Below, in pieces: positions 54,775 through 64,000 of a stretch of DNA of 64,000 bases (positions are counted from its first letter, which is position 1; every line of letters starts with the position of its first letter). The stretch is from Neoceratodus forsteri (Eukaryota; Chordata; Ceratodontiformes; Ceratodontidae): the NCBI GenBank assembly GCA_016271365.2, contig CM028131.1, positions 172,488,501-172,552,500 on the forward strand, given 5' to 3'. The notes under the pieces are model-generated. The model was not told where the DNA came from. It ran no database searches and worked only from the letters and a program-made list of their open reading frames with translations. The translations under genes were made by a program, and so were the position numbers.

Positions 54775-55950
54775 ATGGCTTCCAACTACAGTGAGCACAC
54801 TGTAGACTACTTGAGGCAGTTGTGCAAGGACACAGGAGTCCTGTATGACGTGAGAGTCACCAAGCAAAACCTCATGGATGCTCTGATGACAGCAGATACC
54901 CAGAGCATCGAGTCACAGACTGTGACTGTAAAGGACCAAACCTTGAGCGTGGAAGGGCTAGCGGCCAGTGCAGTGTCCAGATCCAATGAGGATGACAGCA
55001 ATGCCAGTGCCAGCGAAGGGCCACAGCAGCAGGGGAAGGTCGCCAGCATTCTGGAGCCAGAAGTACTCAGGCTGCAGACTGAGTTGCATAGAATGGAACT
55101 GGAGTTCCAGGAGAGGAGAGAGCGGGAACAGTGGGAGGCTGACCGTGAAGAGCGTGAGTGCCAGAGAGCTGCAGAGGAGGAGAAGAGGGAGCAAGAATGG
55201 TGAGAGGTGGACCGTGAACAGTGACAGGCAGACCGTGAGGAGCATGAGCACCAGAGGCGACATGAACTAGAGAAGCTACGACTCCAACCACCCGCACCAG
55301 AGCAGGTAAATGGCTTGGGTTTAACTGGAACTACAGGACTGTTACAAATTGAATTCCAAATTGATAGCTGAATTTAAAGAGGAGGATATGGATGTCTTTT
55401 AAATTCCTTTGAAAAGGTTTGTATTCAGGCTAAAATTCCTAGAGGGTCCTGGAGCTTTCAGCTATCCTCGCTACTTACCGGGAAAGCTCAGAATGCATTA
55501 GGTCAAATGAACAATGAGGACAGTAATGATTACAGCAAACGTAAAGCTGCACTTTTAAAAAAGTTTGATTTAACTTCTGAAACATACAGAGCTAAATTCC
55601 ATAAGCTCAGAAGAAGCCCCGATATGAGCTACGAGGAGCTAGCCATGAAACAACATCAGTTTTTAAAATGTTGGTGGGAAGGAATTGAAGCAAACTCTGT
55701 AGATAAAATTGAAAATACAGTTTTGCTAGAACAGTTTTTTTGGGCATTCCCAGCAAAGCTGAAAACCTGGCTGGAGGACCGAGATCCCAAAACAGTGCAA
55801 GAGGCTGCTGAACTCTTGAACGACTATGCCAACAGCAGACCTGCTCTGAGTGAATGGGTTGGGCATGGCAGTGCAGAAAGGGAAAAGCATGCCTTCAGGG
55901 CAGCTAAAACCCTCACTGCCTCCACTGAAACCAGTTAGCCCCAGGCTTCA
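54775..55950 (+). pseudogene. Gypsy-B gag with SCAN-like domain
   Basis: The frame opens at 54775 with MASNYSEHTVDYLRQLCKDT and includes a charged coiled-coil rich in Glu, Arg and Gln (near 55070-55280), broken by stops at 55201 and 55222. After a phase change, FPLKRFVFRLKF-like and GPGAFSYPRYLPGKAQNALG lead into the helical domain SETYRAKFHKLRRSPDMSYE ... LLEQFFWAFPAKLKTWLEDR ... TVQEAAELLNDY (55580-55840). Its pattern of helices and the LLEQF, L-x-TWL and EAAELL words match the SCAN domain of vertebrate zinc-finger proteins, which is thought to derive from Gmr1-like gag. It would mediate capsid dimer formation. Confidence 0.8.
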
Positions 55951-56616
55951 GAGAAAAGATTTCTCTGAGAAAAGAAATGAATGTTGGGTCGGTAGAGAAA
56001 CTGGGCATATTGCCAGACAGTGTTCCACAAGGGCAAGCAATACACAACAGGGGGCTAGAAAAGAAGTGGGTTGTTTGTATGTCCCTGGAAGCATGCCTGT
56101 GAACATGAGGGAACACATGCACCCAGTCATGGTGAACGGTGTACAGACACAAGGGTTAAGGGACACAGGGGTATCCCTGACATTGGTAAAAGGGGATCTG
56201 GTAGAGTCTGGTCAGCTTATACCCAATAAATATGTCACTGTACAAGACTTTACTGGTGAGGGGAAAACATTGCCCCTCGCTAGTGATCTCCTAGACTCGT
56301 GTGAAACTGGGGGAACTGTGCAGCAGGTGGCTGTAGCCAAAACTTTAGCAGTATATGTCATCCTTGGCAACAATCCCAAACAGGGGATGGTGTGTAAAGT
56401 TACAGGTAGCCAAGTGGCAAGGGAAAATTGTAGTTCCCTGGACCCCACAGATGCCATTGTGAAAACCACTGGGAGGCTGGTTCCCCATCCTGTGTCTCCT
56501 GATATGGAGACTGATGAAAAGGGGGTAGAAATTTCCCCAGCAGCAGTTAACCACACAGCTACAGTGGGTTACTCCGAAGAGGGAGGGGTGACCCATTGTC
56601 AGAGGTTTGGTTAGTG
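55951..56616 (+). pseudogene. Gypsy-B gag knuckle and protease
   Basis: CWVGRETGHIARQC near 55981-56022 is a CCHC zinc knuckle with the second cysteine replaced by glycine. About 35 residues further, RDTGVSLTLVKGDLV carries the retropepsin DTG, followed by YVTVQDFTGEGKTLPLA. The frame stays open to 56612, when the 1.4-kb insert begins. The protease would cut the polyprotein. Confidence 0.75.
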
Positions 56617-58010
56617 TCAATATCGCGCAGCAATATTAGCGCTAGTCATTTAAGTGCATACGTAATAGCGCTTACAGAAAAAAGCGTGCTATTATTATAG
56701 CGTCTGGCAATACCGCGATTAAATAGATGGCACATCTCGCAGCGCTATTTCAACAAGCAGCGAGGTATTGTCTGCAGTAGCCCAGTCCTCAAGTCATGAA
56801 ATGCAAGCCTCAGAACCTGATATTCATCTTCTGAGCAATTCAAGAGTCGGCTTGACAGTTTTAAACTCAGCCACCAACTCAAAAAGAACTTTGTTATCTG
56901 CAAACTTCAAACCTAAAACAAAGAAGAGAAACACACAAAAAAGTCCCACTGCTGTATATGGAGCAATAAAGGACCTAGGAGGCTTATCTTCCATGTCCGC
57001 AAAACTGACAAAATGTCCATTCTAAAAGCCCTACTGTCCAAGTAGAGAAAACAAAATGAAGAGAAGGTTATCCAGAAGTAAAGAGCCTCATTAATAGATA
57101 CAATTAGGGAGTTTGTGAGAGCCAGTAGAGGAATCCTGCTTTGGACTGAAAATTACCATAAATGTAGCCAGATTAAATTACTGAGCTGGAACACAAGGCA
57201 AAAAGAAAAAGTTTGGGAAATACTTTGGGAGTTCAGCTTGAGCATCCGATACACAGTGGAATTGTTTATCTCCAACGAGTAACAACATGTAGCACAGCAG
57301 GATACCGAAGGTGAAACCGAATTCCAGCCGCATACAGTTCACTCTTAATTTCTCTATATGCCTGCTGTTTATTTTGAATCCCAGGACTTAAATCACTAAT
57401 AATAAATATTCGAGAGCCCTCCCACCACAGCTATTTCTGCTCCCGGACTTTCGAGAGGATATAAAAAGAGCCTGAAAATCAAAATATATGGCTTGTCACC
57501 AGAACTAGGGATGGGTTTTAATGAATGAGCTTGTTCAGTTATATATGTGGCACCATAAGGGGAAGTACCAGCTAGCTTCTCAAGCAGGCACTGCACAAAT
57601 AAAATAGGGTCAGTACCCTCAGAATGTCCAGGGAGCCCCGAAATTATTAAATTGTCGCATCTACTGCGGGCCTCCTGATCTTCCAATTTCTCCTCCAGTT
57701 GTACTATCTTTCACTGCATATCTACCAATGCTGGCTCTTGTCATCAAGCAAGTCGAGCTTGAGGGAGGGCAGGATTCTCCGGGGAAGCCCTCACAACCAA
57801 CGGCAGTGGTGGTATTTTTATTAATTTATGTTTTATTTATTTATGATCTAGGAAAGTAGCAGTGGCAGCTATTGTTTTTGCATTGCAGCGCAGCTGTATT
57901 TCTACATAGCGCTTATATGTAAAGAGCTATAATTACAACACGCTTTAATGTACACACTATTTTGGCTTACGCTATTATGGTCATGCTATTTTGACCATAT
58001 ACTATCAGAG
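56617..58010. mobile_element. 1.4-kb insertion in Gypsy-B
   Basis: GGTTAG occurs on both sides (56611-56616 and 58011-58016), and the Gypsy-B frame continues across if the block is removed. The outer ~170 bp on each side are rich in AGCGCT and TAGCG words in inverted arrangement. A minus-strand L1 ORF1 fragment lies inside. No terminal inverted repeat matches the ends exactly, so the class is uncertain. Confidence 0.6.
57396..57710 (-). pseudogene. L1-like ORF1 fragment
   Basis: On the minus strand LEDQEARSRCDNLIISGLPG, then SEGTDPILFVQCLLEKLAG and ITEQAHSLKP match the start of the RNA-recognition domain of Tx1/L1 ORF1 (coiled coil, N-LRI-GLPE, then a hydrophobic helix and ERAHR). It is lodged inside the insertion that splits Gypsy-B. 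It is too short to tell which L1 subfamily it came from. Confidence 0.7.
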
Positions 58011-58016
58011 GGTTAG

Positions 58017-59335
58017 GACTGACAGTGATCCTGACACTAGTGCCAGGGACCTTAGTTTAGAGACTGAAGGAGACCTGTCCCATGCCTTGGGAATGTGTGA
58101 GGAGTTTGCAACTGCTCAGAGAAGTGACCCTATTCTAGAGAAGCTGAGGGCTTAGTTAGACTCTGATGGAGGACAGGGAGGTGATAGTAGATATGAGGTT
58201 TACTGGTAAAATGGACTGATGTATACTCAGGCTGTGCAGACAGAGGGAGGAGTGATAGGCAGGCAGCTTGTTGTTCCTCAGGGGTATCGTGAGCAGTTAC
58301 TCAAGATTACACATGATATTCCCTTATCTGGTCACCTGGGAATCGTGCGCACTATGCAGCGATTGGCCCAGAATTTCTATTGGCCCAACTTCATCCAGCA
58401 GGTGAAGGAATATTGCAGGTCTTGTCACCAGTGCCAAGAAATAGGGAAGATGGGCAAGAAAACCCAAGCCACCCTGATTCCATTGCCCATAGTGGAGAAG
58501 CCATTCCAGAGGCTGGGAATGGATATTGTGGGGCCTTTAAATACCCCCAGCTCCTCTGGGAAGAGGTTCATCCTGACTGTGGTGGATTATGCCACCCGGT
58601 ACCAGGAGGCAGTCGCCCTATCTTCACTGAGGACAGAAAGTGTCAGATGCCTTACTTGGGATTTTCTCCCATGTTGGGTTTCCGCAGGAGGTTATCACCG
58701 ATCAAGGGGGTTCCTTCATGTCGGACCTGATGAAATGTTTGTTAGAGAAGTGTGGGGTGGTGCAGAGATGCACAACACCATATCACCCACAAGCCAATGG
58801 GCTTGTGGAAAGATTTAATGGTACCCTGAAGTCAATGCTCCGAGTGTTTGCTGAACAGCATGGGAGGAACTGGGAGAAATACCTTTCCCACCTGTTGTTT
58901 TCATACAGGGGGGTGCCCCAAGAGTCAACAGGATTTCCCCTCTTCCAGCTCTTATATGGATGCTGGGTACGTGGGCCCCTAGACTTGATCTGGGAGGACT
59001 GGGAAGGCAAGCATGCCACCCAGGGAACTCCCATAGTGGATTACGTCCTTATGTTTAGGGAAAGGCTGAAGGAGCTTATGGGGACAGCCCAGAGCAACCT
59101 GGCAGCTGCCCAACAGAAACAAAAAGTGTGGTATGACTGCAGAGCCAGACCTCTCTTGTACATGGTGGGTCAGGAAGTCATGGTCCTTATTCCGGTCCGG
59201 AAAGACAAGCTGCAGGCTGAGTGGGCAGGACCTTGCAAAGTAGTTAGGAAGGTAAATGATGTGAACTATATTATAGAGTTACCTGACAGAAGGAAGACAG
59301 ACAGACAGAAAGGATGTACCATGTCAACATGATGA
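58017..59335 (+). pseudogene. Gypsy-B integrase (before RT)
   Basis: RSDPILEKLRA and a stop precede the zinc-binding domain HDIPLSGHLGIVRTMQ ... CRSCHQC near 58309-58440. The catalytic core shows LGMDIVGPL (first Asp), VVDYATRYQEAVAL, VITDQGGSF (second Asp) and HPQANGLVERFNGTLKSM (Glu), with one phase change near 58645. The C-terminal part has VLIPVRKDKLQAEWAGPCKV and NYIIELPDRRK, the usual gypsy GPY/F-like end, then runs towards the RT-side frame with an overlap near 59314. The enzyme inserts the DNA copy into the genome. Its position upstream of RT is the diagnostic feature. Confidence 0.85.
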
Positions 59336-60869
59336 AGCCATATGCTAATAGGACTGATATGGTGTTCACAGTATGTAGTCCTGAGGAGGGGACAGACGAA
59401 GAAGACCGCCTTCTGGACTTGCTGGAAGAAAGCAAGCAGGAGTTCTCTGTGGAGGCACTTAAACTGTCTCCCCAGCTGGCCCCAGACAAGATCCAGGAAG
59501 TAAGGGAAGGTTTAGCAGACTTTACCCCCCTGTTTAGCGTGAAGTCTGGACTAACCCCCTTAGCGACGCACGATGTGGAGACAGGGACACAGACGTCCAC
59601 ACGGCAGACAGCATATCGGGTGTCAGAGGCTGTCCAAAAGGACATTAGGAGGGAAGTGGAGGAGATGCTGGATTTAGGGGTAATCCAGAGATTCCACAGC
59701 CCCTGAGCCTCACCTGTAGTCCTTGTGCTCAAGACAGATGGCTCTACTCATTTCTGTGTGGACTATCGTGGACTGAATGCAGTCACGAAGTCAGATGCCC
59801 ACCCGATGCCCCAGATGGATGAACTCCTGGACAAGCTGGAAGGGGCAACCTACCTTACGACTATTGACCTAACCAAGGGGTATTGGCAGGTAGAGTTAAC
59901 AGACAGAGCTAAACGAGGTCGCCCTTCATCACTCTGTTCGGCTTATTTGAATTTAAAGTAATGCCTTTCGGAATGAAGAACGCCCCGGCCACTTTCCAAA
60001 GGTTGGTGAACAAGGTGTTAAATGGTGCTGAGGAGTACACCATGGCATACCTGGATGGCATTGCCATCTTTTGTGCCAGCTGGGAGGAACATCTGCCCAC
60101 CTTACGGAAGTGCTGGGCAGGATGCAGAGGGCCAGGCTCACTGTCAAAGCTGAGAAGTGCCAGGTGGCCATGGGAGAAGTTGCATACCTCGAGCATGCAG
60201 TAGGCTGGGGACAGCTCTGTCCTAACCAAGCAAAAATAAAGGTGATCAAGGTGTGGCCCAGACCAGAAATGAAGAAGCAGGAGTTTTCTAGAGACAGCAG
60301 GGTACTATATATATATATATATATATATATGTTTGTACCCAATTACAGTGCCCTGGCTGCTTCCCTATCGAACTTGGTAAAGAAAAGGATGCCAAAGAAA
60401 ATTACTTAGGAGCCAGCCTGTGAGATAGCCTTTACCAGACTGAAGGAGGCACTGTGCAGTGCTCCTGTATTGACAAGTCCTGACTATAGCAGATCCTTTA
60501 TAGTTCAGACTGATGCCTCAGATGTGGGTATTGGGGCAGTACTGAGTCAGACATCCAACCAAGGGAAAGATCACCTGGTAGTGTACCTCAGTAAAAAGTT
60601 ACTTCCCAGGGAGCAGGCATACTCTGCTGTGGAAAAAGTGTGTCTTGCCATAGTGTGGATCCTAAAGAAGTTAAAGCCATACTTATATGCGCAGCATTTT
60701 GTGGTACAAACTGACCACAACCCCTGATTTGGCTGACGCAAATTGGAAAACTAATAGTAGATTGTTAAGATGGAGTCTTGCTTTACAAGGCTATGACATG
60801 ACAATCTTACATGTGGCTGGAGTGACCAATCAGAACAGTGATGGCCTTTTGTGTATTTATGAGGAGTGA
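59314..60869 (+). pseudogene. Gypsy-B reverse transcriptase and RNase H
   Basis: After MYHVNMMKPYANRTDMV the RT reads TAYRVSEAVQKDIRREVEEM, LGVIQRFHSP, a stop, VLVLKTDGSTHFCVDYRGLN, YLTTIDLTKGYWQVEL, then after a phase change MPFGMKNAPATFQRLVNKVL and the catalytic box as YLDGIAIF instead of YLDD. RNase H follows with VQTDASDVGIGAVLSQ, AYSAVEKVCLAIVW and VQTDHNP, retaining its acidic residues. A TA run at about 60305-60330 adds further disruption. The pattern is otherwise that of a full Ty3/Gypsy RT-RNase H. Confidence 0.85.
60305..60330. repeat. (TA)n microsatellite in Gypsy-B RT
   Basis: About 13 TA units replace part of the RT-RNase H linker. Confidence 0.95.
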
Positions 60870-60936
60870 ACTTGATTTGGGAAACTCATCCCATGCAGGG
60901 GATAGAGCCCCCAAATTCAGTCTAGGTTGGGAGGAT

Positions 60937-62085
60937 TGTAATGCTTGGCCAGCTGGTTATGATTGCTCTATGATTTTTGTAATATAAGAAAATGTAGTGT
61001 GTGAATTGTCTATCTTGAGACATCCTGTGCTCCTGGGGTGACCCCCCCCCCCACACAAGGTTTCAGCTGCAGGATGTTAACCTGAAACCAATAGGTAATT
61101 AAAGACTTGAGAGACATAATTAAGGGTCTCCTGTTTAACTGACTTAATTGGAGCTGACCAACTGCCAGGATATAGGGATCGTAAACTTTTATGATGTTTT
61201 AGAGGAGTTGCATTTATGGCTACCTGCCTTTGAAGCTGGGAAACTAAAATATCCTTTGATCCTTGGGGAAGCAGGAAACCACTCAAGATCAAAGAGTCAT
61301 ATTGGGAAATGAGTTTTTGCTGATGTCACCTTATTTAATATACCTCTTGATAGGACATCCTGTGTGTATTATTTTTTTATATTTAACAAGGATGAGCTAG
61401 GTGACATCATGGAAGAGGTGGGTATAGAGACAGTTTTAACTATTCTGTGTCTGATCTTTGGTGACACACATTTCTTTGTGGGCTCTTAGAAACAACATCT
61501 AACTTTAAGCACTGTGTAGAGGTATACATTAGATAGAAAAAGTCTAACTGTATGTCGGTAGGCATTTGTACTTTTACTTGTTTTCTTTTAAGTGATTGTA
61601 TGCTTTGTGATATTGTGTTCTGTATTTACATTTTAAATATTTTTATCCATTTTTAAGTAAACCTCTTATTTTAAAGAGACTGCCTGGTATGCCTTCGAAA
61701 TTCTTTCTTTTGCATGTGAAGTATAGATGGTTAAAGTTGACAACTGTTCATAAGCTTAATGGTGTTACTGAATGAGAAAAAGGTATGAAATACCTAAGGT
61801 CTTTCATAGAGTTTTAAGGGTTCATTTTGGATAACTGGTTAGGTGCCCTTAGGCTAAAGATATCTGTCATTCCCTAAAGATCAGAATTATCTGAGCCTGT
61901 ACATTTGGCTACGCTAGAGTAAGGTTCACAGTTTGAATCCCCCAGAACTTGAGACCAAAGGTGATTCGTACCCACAGCAGACAGGAGGGTTACCCTGTTC
62001 TGTTCTGTTACCTGTTCACAATACTGTGCTCAGAGGTTGGCACTGTGGGAGCAGAGGGCCTGACCTGCTGAGTGGGTATGTGACA
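60937..62085 (+). repeat. Gypsy-B 3' LTR
   Basis: This 1149-bp LTR is preceded by the purine-rich GGTTGGGAGGAT, a likely polypurine tract. It matches the 5' LTR throughout, including the C run near 61045 and the end GGTATGTGACA. The duplication TCCAC follows. Confidence 0.9.
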
Positions 62086-62090
62086 TCCAC

Positions 62091-64000
62091 CATCTTTTCT
62101 GTGAAAAAGAACGTCCTCTCATTACATCTTAATTGGCCTCCCTCTAATCTCATGCTGTGTCCTGTTGTCCTGCTACTTTTCTTATATTGAAACATGTTAG
62201 ACTCTTTCACTTTGTTAATGCCCTTAAGATGTTTGAATGTTTCTATCATATCACCCCTCTCCCTCCTTTGCTCTAGAGTATACACATTGAGCTCCATTAA
62301 TCTGTCCTGATATGTTTTCTGATGCAGTCTCTGCACCATTTTGTTGCCCTTCTCTGGACTGCCTCCATTTTGATAATGTCCTTGTGCAGGTGCAGCCTCC
62401 AGTACTGTACACAGTACTCCAGATGGGGCCTAATCAGTGTCTTGTAAAGAGGGATTATTACCTCCCTCTTATGACTTGTGATACCCCTACTAATATACCC
62501 CACATCCCTCTAGTCTTACCTATTGCTTTAGTGGTCTGCTTGGATGATTTCAGGTCATCTGTGATGATAATGCCCACGTCCCTTTCATCCCTTGTGATTG
62601 ACAGCAGCTCCATTCCCAAACTATAGCTAGCTTCAGGGTTTCTCTTCTCTATGTGAATGATCTTGCACTTCTTTGTGTTAAACCCCAGTTTTCCAGTTTT
62701 TCCAGATCTCTTCTCATTCAGCCCACCCCATCTGGATCATCTACTATGTCACAGATCTTGGTGTGATCTGCAAAAAGAAAAAAACCTTACCCTCCAGTCC
62801 AACTGCAATGTCACTGATGAAGCTATTGAAGAGGACTGGCCCCAGGACTGATCCCTGAGGTACCCCATTTGTGACTTGCATCTCTTCTGACTGTATACCA
62901 TTTACCACCACTCTCTGTGTTCTGCCTGCCAACCAGTTTGCCACCCAGTTGACCAACGTCTGACCCACCCTGAGCCTACCCAGCTTATTAATCAATCTTC
63001 TATGTGGAACAGTATAAAAACCTTGCTGAAGTCAAGGTAGGTGACATCAACTGCGCCCCTTTGGTCCACCACTCTGGTTACCCAGTCAAAGAAATCTATG
63101 AGATCAGTTTGACAGGAACTTCCTTTTGTAAACCCATGCTGTCTTGGATCCTGTGCTCCTATGGATTCCAGGAGTTGCACTAACCTTCCCTTAAGGAGTG
63201 CATCCACAATCTTGCCCACTACTTAGGTAAGACTGACTGGCCTGTAGTTCCCTTCCTCCTCCCTGCTGCCACTATTGTGGAGCGGGACCTCTCCTGCGCT
63301 CAGAGACTCACTAAACAGTACTGATAATGGCTTTGCTAGTTTCACTCTTAGCTCCTTTAGTACCCTTGGATGTATGCCAACAGGTCCTATTGCCTTGTCC
63401 ACACTGTGCTTAGTGAGCTCTTGTAGGATCCTTTTGTGAAGGGACTTGTGCACACTTCCCTCCCCCCTGTGTCCATGGTGCTGACCTGTGGTCCCTGCCC
63501 TACCTTCTCCTCAATAAATACTGAGCAGAAGTATCTATTTAGGATAGATGCTTTTCCTTGGTCCTCCTCCACACACTGACCCTCATCCCCTTTGATCTTA
63601 GCAATACCCCCGCTGGACTTTCTCCTTTCACTAATGTATCTATAGAAAGCCTTGTTCCCTTCTTTTACTGTTCATGCTAGTGCTTCCTCGTTTTGGGCCT
63701 TTGCCTGACTTACTGCCTTCCCTGCCTCCCTTAGGGAAGTTTGGTATGCCTCCCTATCTTCATCCCAATGCGTTCCCTTATATTGCTTGAAGGCCAGTCT
63801 TTTGGCTCTGATCTGTTCTGCTACTGGTTTTGAGAACCAAAGTGGTTTCCTCTTTCTTTTGCTCTTGCTTTTCTCCCTAACACAATGCGATGTTGCTTCA
63901 AGTATTGCATCTTTAATGCTTGCCCACTTTGCCTGTACCCCCTCACCTGTATTTCTTCTTGCCAGGGCTAGCTTAACTCTGCTTGTCATCTTATCAAAGT
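62091..64000 (-). mobile_element. CR1-like LINE (CR1-C), main part, runs off the window
   Basis: The right-hand portion of the CR1 split by Gypsy-B. Its sequence is close to 10148-11988, but it keeps more of ORF2, so it fills the gap deleted there. The 5' part lies beyond 64000. Confidence 0.85.
62095..63995 (-). pseudogene. CR1-C ORF2 reverse transcriptase and upstream linker
   Basis: On the minus strand it starts in the linker after the endonuclease (SRVKLALARRNTGEGVQAKW, KRKPLWFSKPVAEQIRAKRL) and continues with SILNRYFCSVFIEEKVGQGP. RT reads [80 protein letters not shown], a damaged catalytic region where FADDTK would be, then IRPHLEYCVQYWRLHLHKDI and VQRRATK. Stops or shifts occur near 63655, 63220, 62995 and 62750. 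Confidence 0.85.

Larger units (their letters stand above)
53413..62085 (+). mobile_element. Gmr1-like Ty3/Gypsy retrotransposon (Gypsy-B)
   Basis: Two LTRs of about 1148 bp start TGTAA and end GTGACA. The 5-bp duplication TCCAC lies on both sides (53408-53412 and 62086-62090), and the empty-site sequence is visible in the intact CR1 at 30123-30597. Coding order is gag with a SCAN-like domain, zinc knuckle, protease, integrase, reverse transcriptase, RNase H. Integrase before RT is the unusual order reported for Gmr1-like Ty3/Gypsy elements of fish and other vertebrates. Frameshifts, stops, a YLDG for YLDD change and a 1.4-kb insertion make this copy inactive. Confidence 0.9.

Overview
This window reads as a piece of a large, repeat-rich vertebrate genome. 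An amphibian is the most likely source, but no single sequence proves that. The evidence is the mix of element families: CR1-like and L1-like non-LTR retrotransposons, Ty3/Gypsy elements, hAT-, Tigger- and TTAA-type DNA transposons, a tRNA-Leu-headed SINE, a Penelope-like inverted terminal structure, and minisatellites. I found no convincing host protein-coding exon, tRNA or rRNA. Almost all recognisable protein sequence belongs to transposable elements, and all of it is damaged.

Layout. 1-1005 is the right part of a palindromic non-autonomous element. 1066-1741 is an hAT-like element with 8-bp target duplications. 2967-14047 is an old Ty3/Gypsy element (called Gypsy-A here) with LTRs and a perfect 5-bp target duplication. 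Gypsy-A carries a partial internal tandem duplication, a 2.5-kb transposon built of ~290-bp palindromic monomers (3717-6265), a TA-flanked MITE in two states, a hairpin element, and a CR1 insertion (10148-11988). 14396-14826 is a CR1 tail. 14827-25700 is an L1 (L1-B) split by a nearly full-length second L1 (L1-A, 17760-25462). L1-A is itself split by a GC-rich inverted-repeat element (18847-20158). 25700-43900 is a patchwork of minisatellites, small palindromic MITEs, CR1 tails, a fold-back element, an internally deleted Tigger/pogo element, a tRNA-Leu SINE composite and LINE endonuclease remnants.

43930-49661 is a CR1 (CR1-A) interrupted by a ~620-bp Penelope-like inverted repeat with a hammerhead-like core (44433-45054) and by an almost complete antisense CR1 (CR1-B, 45571-48794). 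51267-52489 is a minisatellite-bearing palindrome. 53187-64000 is a third CR1 (CR1-C), split by an 8.7-kb Ty3/Gypsy element (Gypsy-B, 53413-62085).

Gypsy-B is the most notable object. Its gag contains a SCAN-like domain, and its integrase lies before reverse transcriptase and RNase H. This is the Ty1/copia-like order known for the Gmr1 group of Ty3/Gypsy elements. The nesting gives a relative insertion order: CR1-C before Gypsy-B, CR1-A before the Penelope-like element and CR1-B, L1-B before L1-A before the GC-rich element, Gypsy-A before its CR1 insertion. By-eye LTR divergence agrees: about 27 differences over 215 aligned bases in Gypsy-A, visibly fewer per base in Gypsy-B. Family names rest on recognised motifs; no database search was possible.
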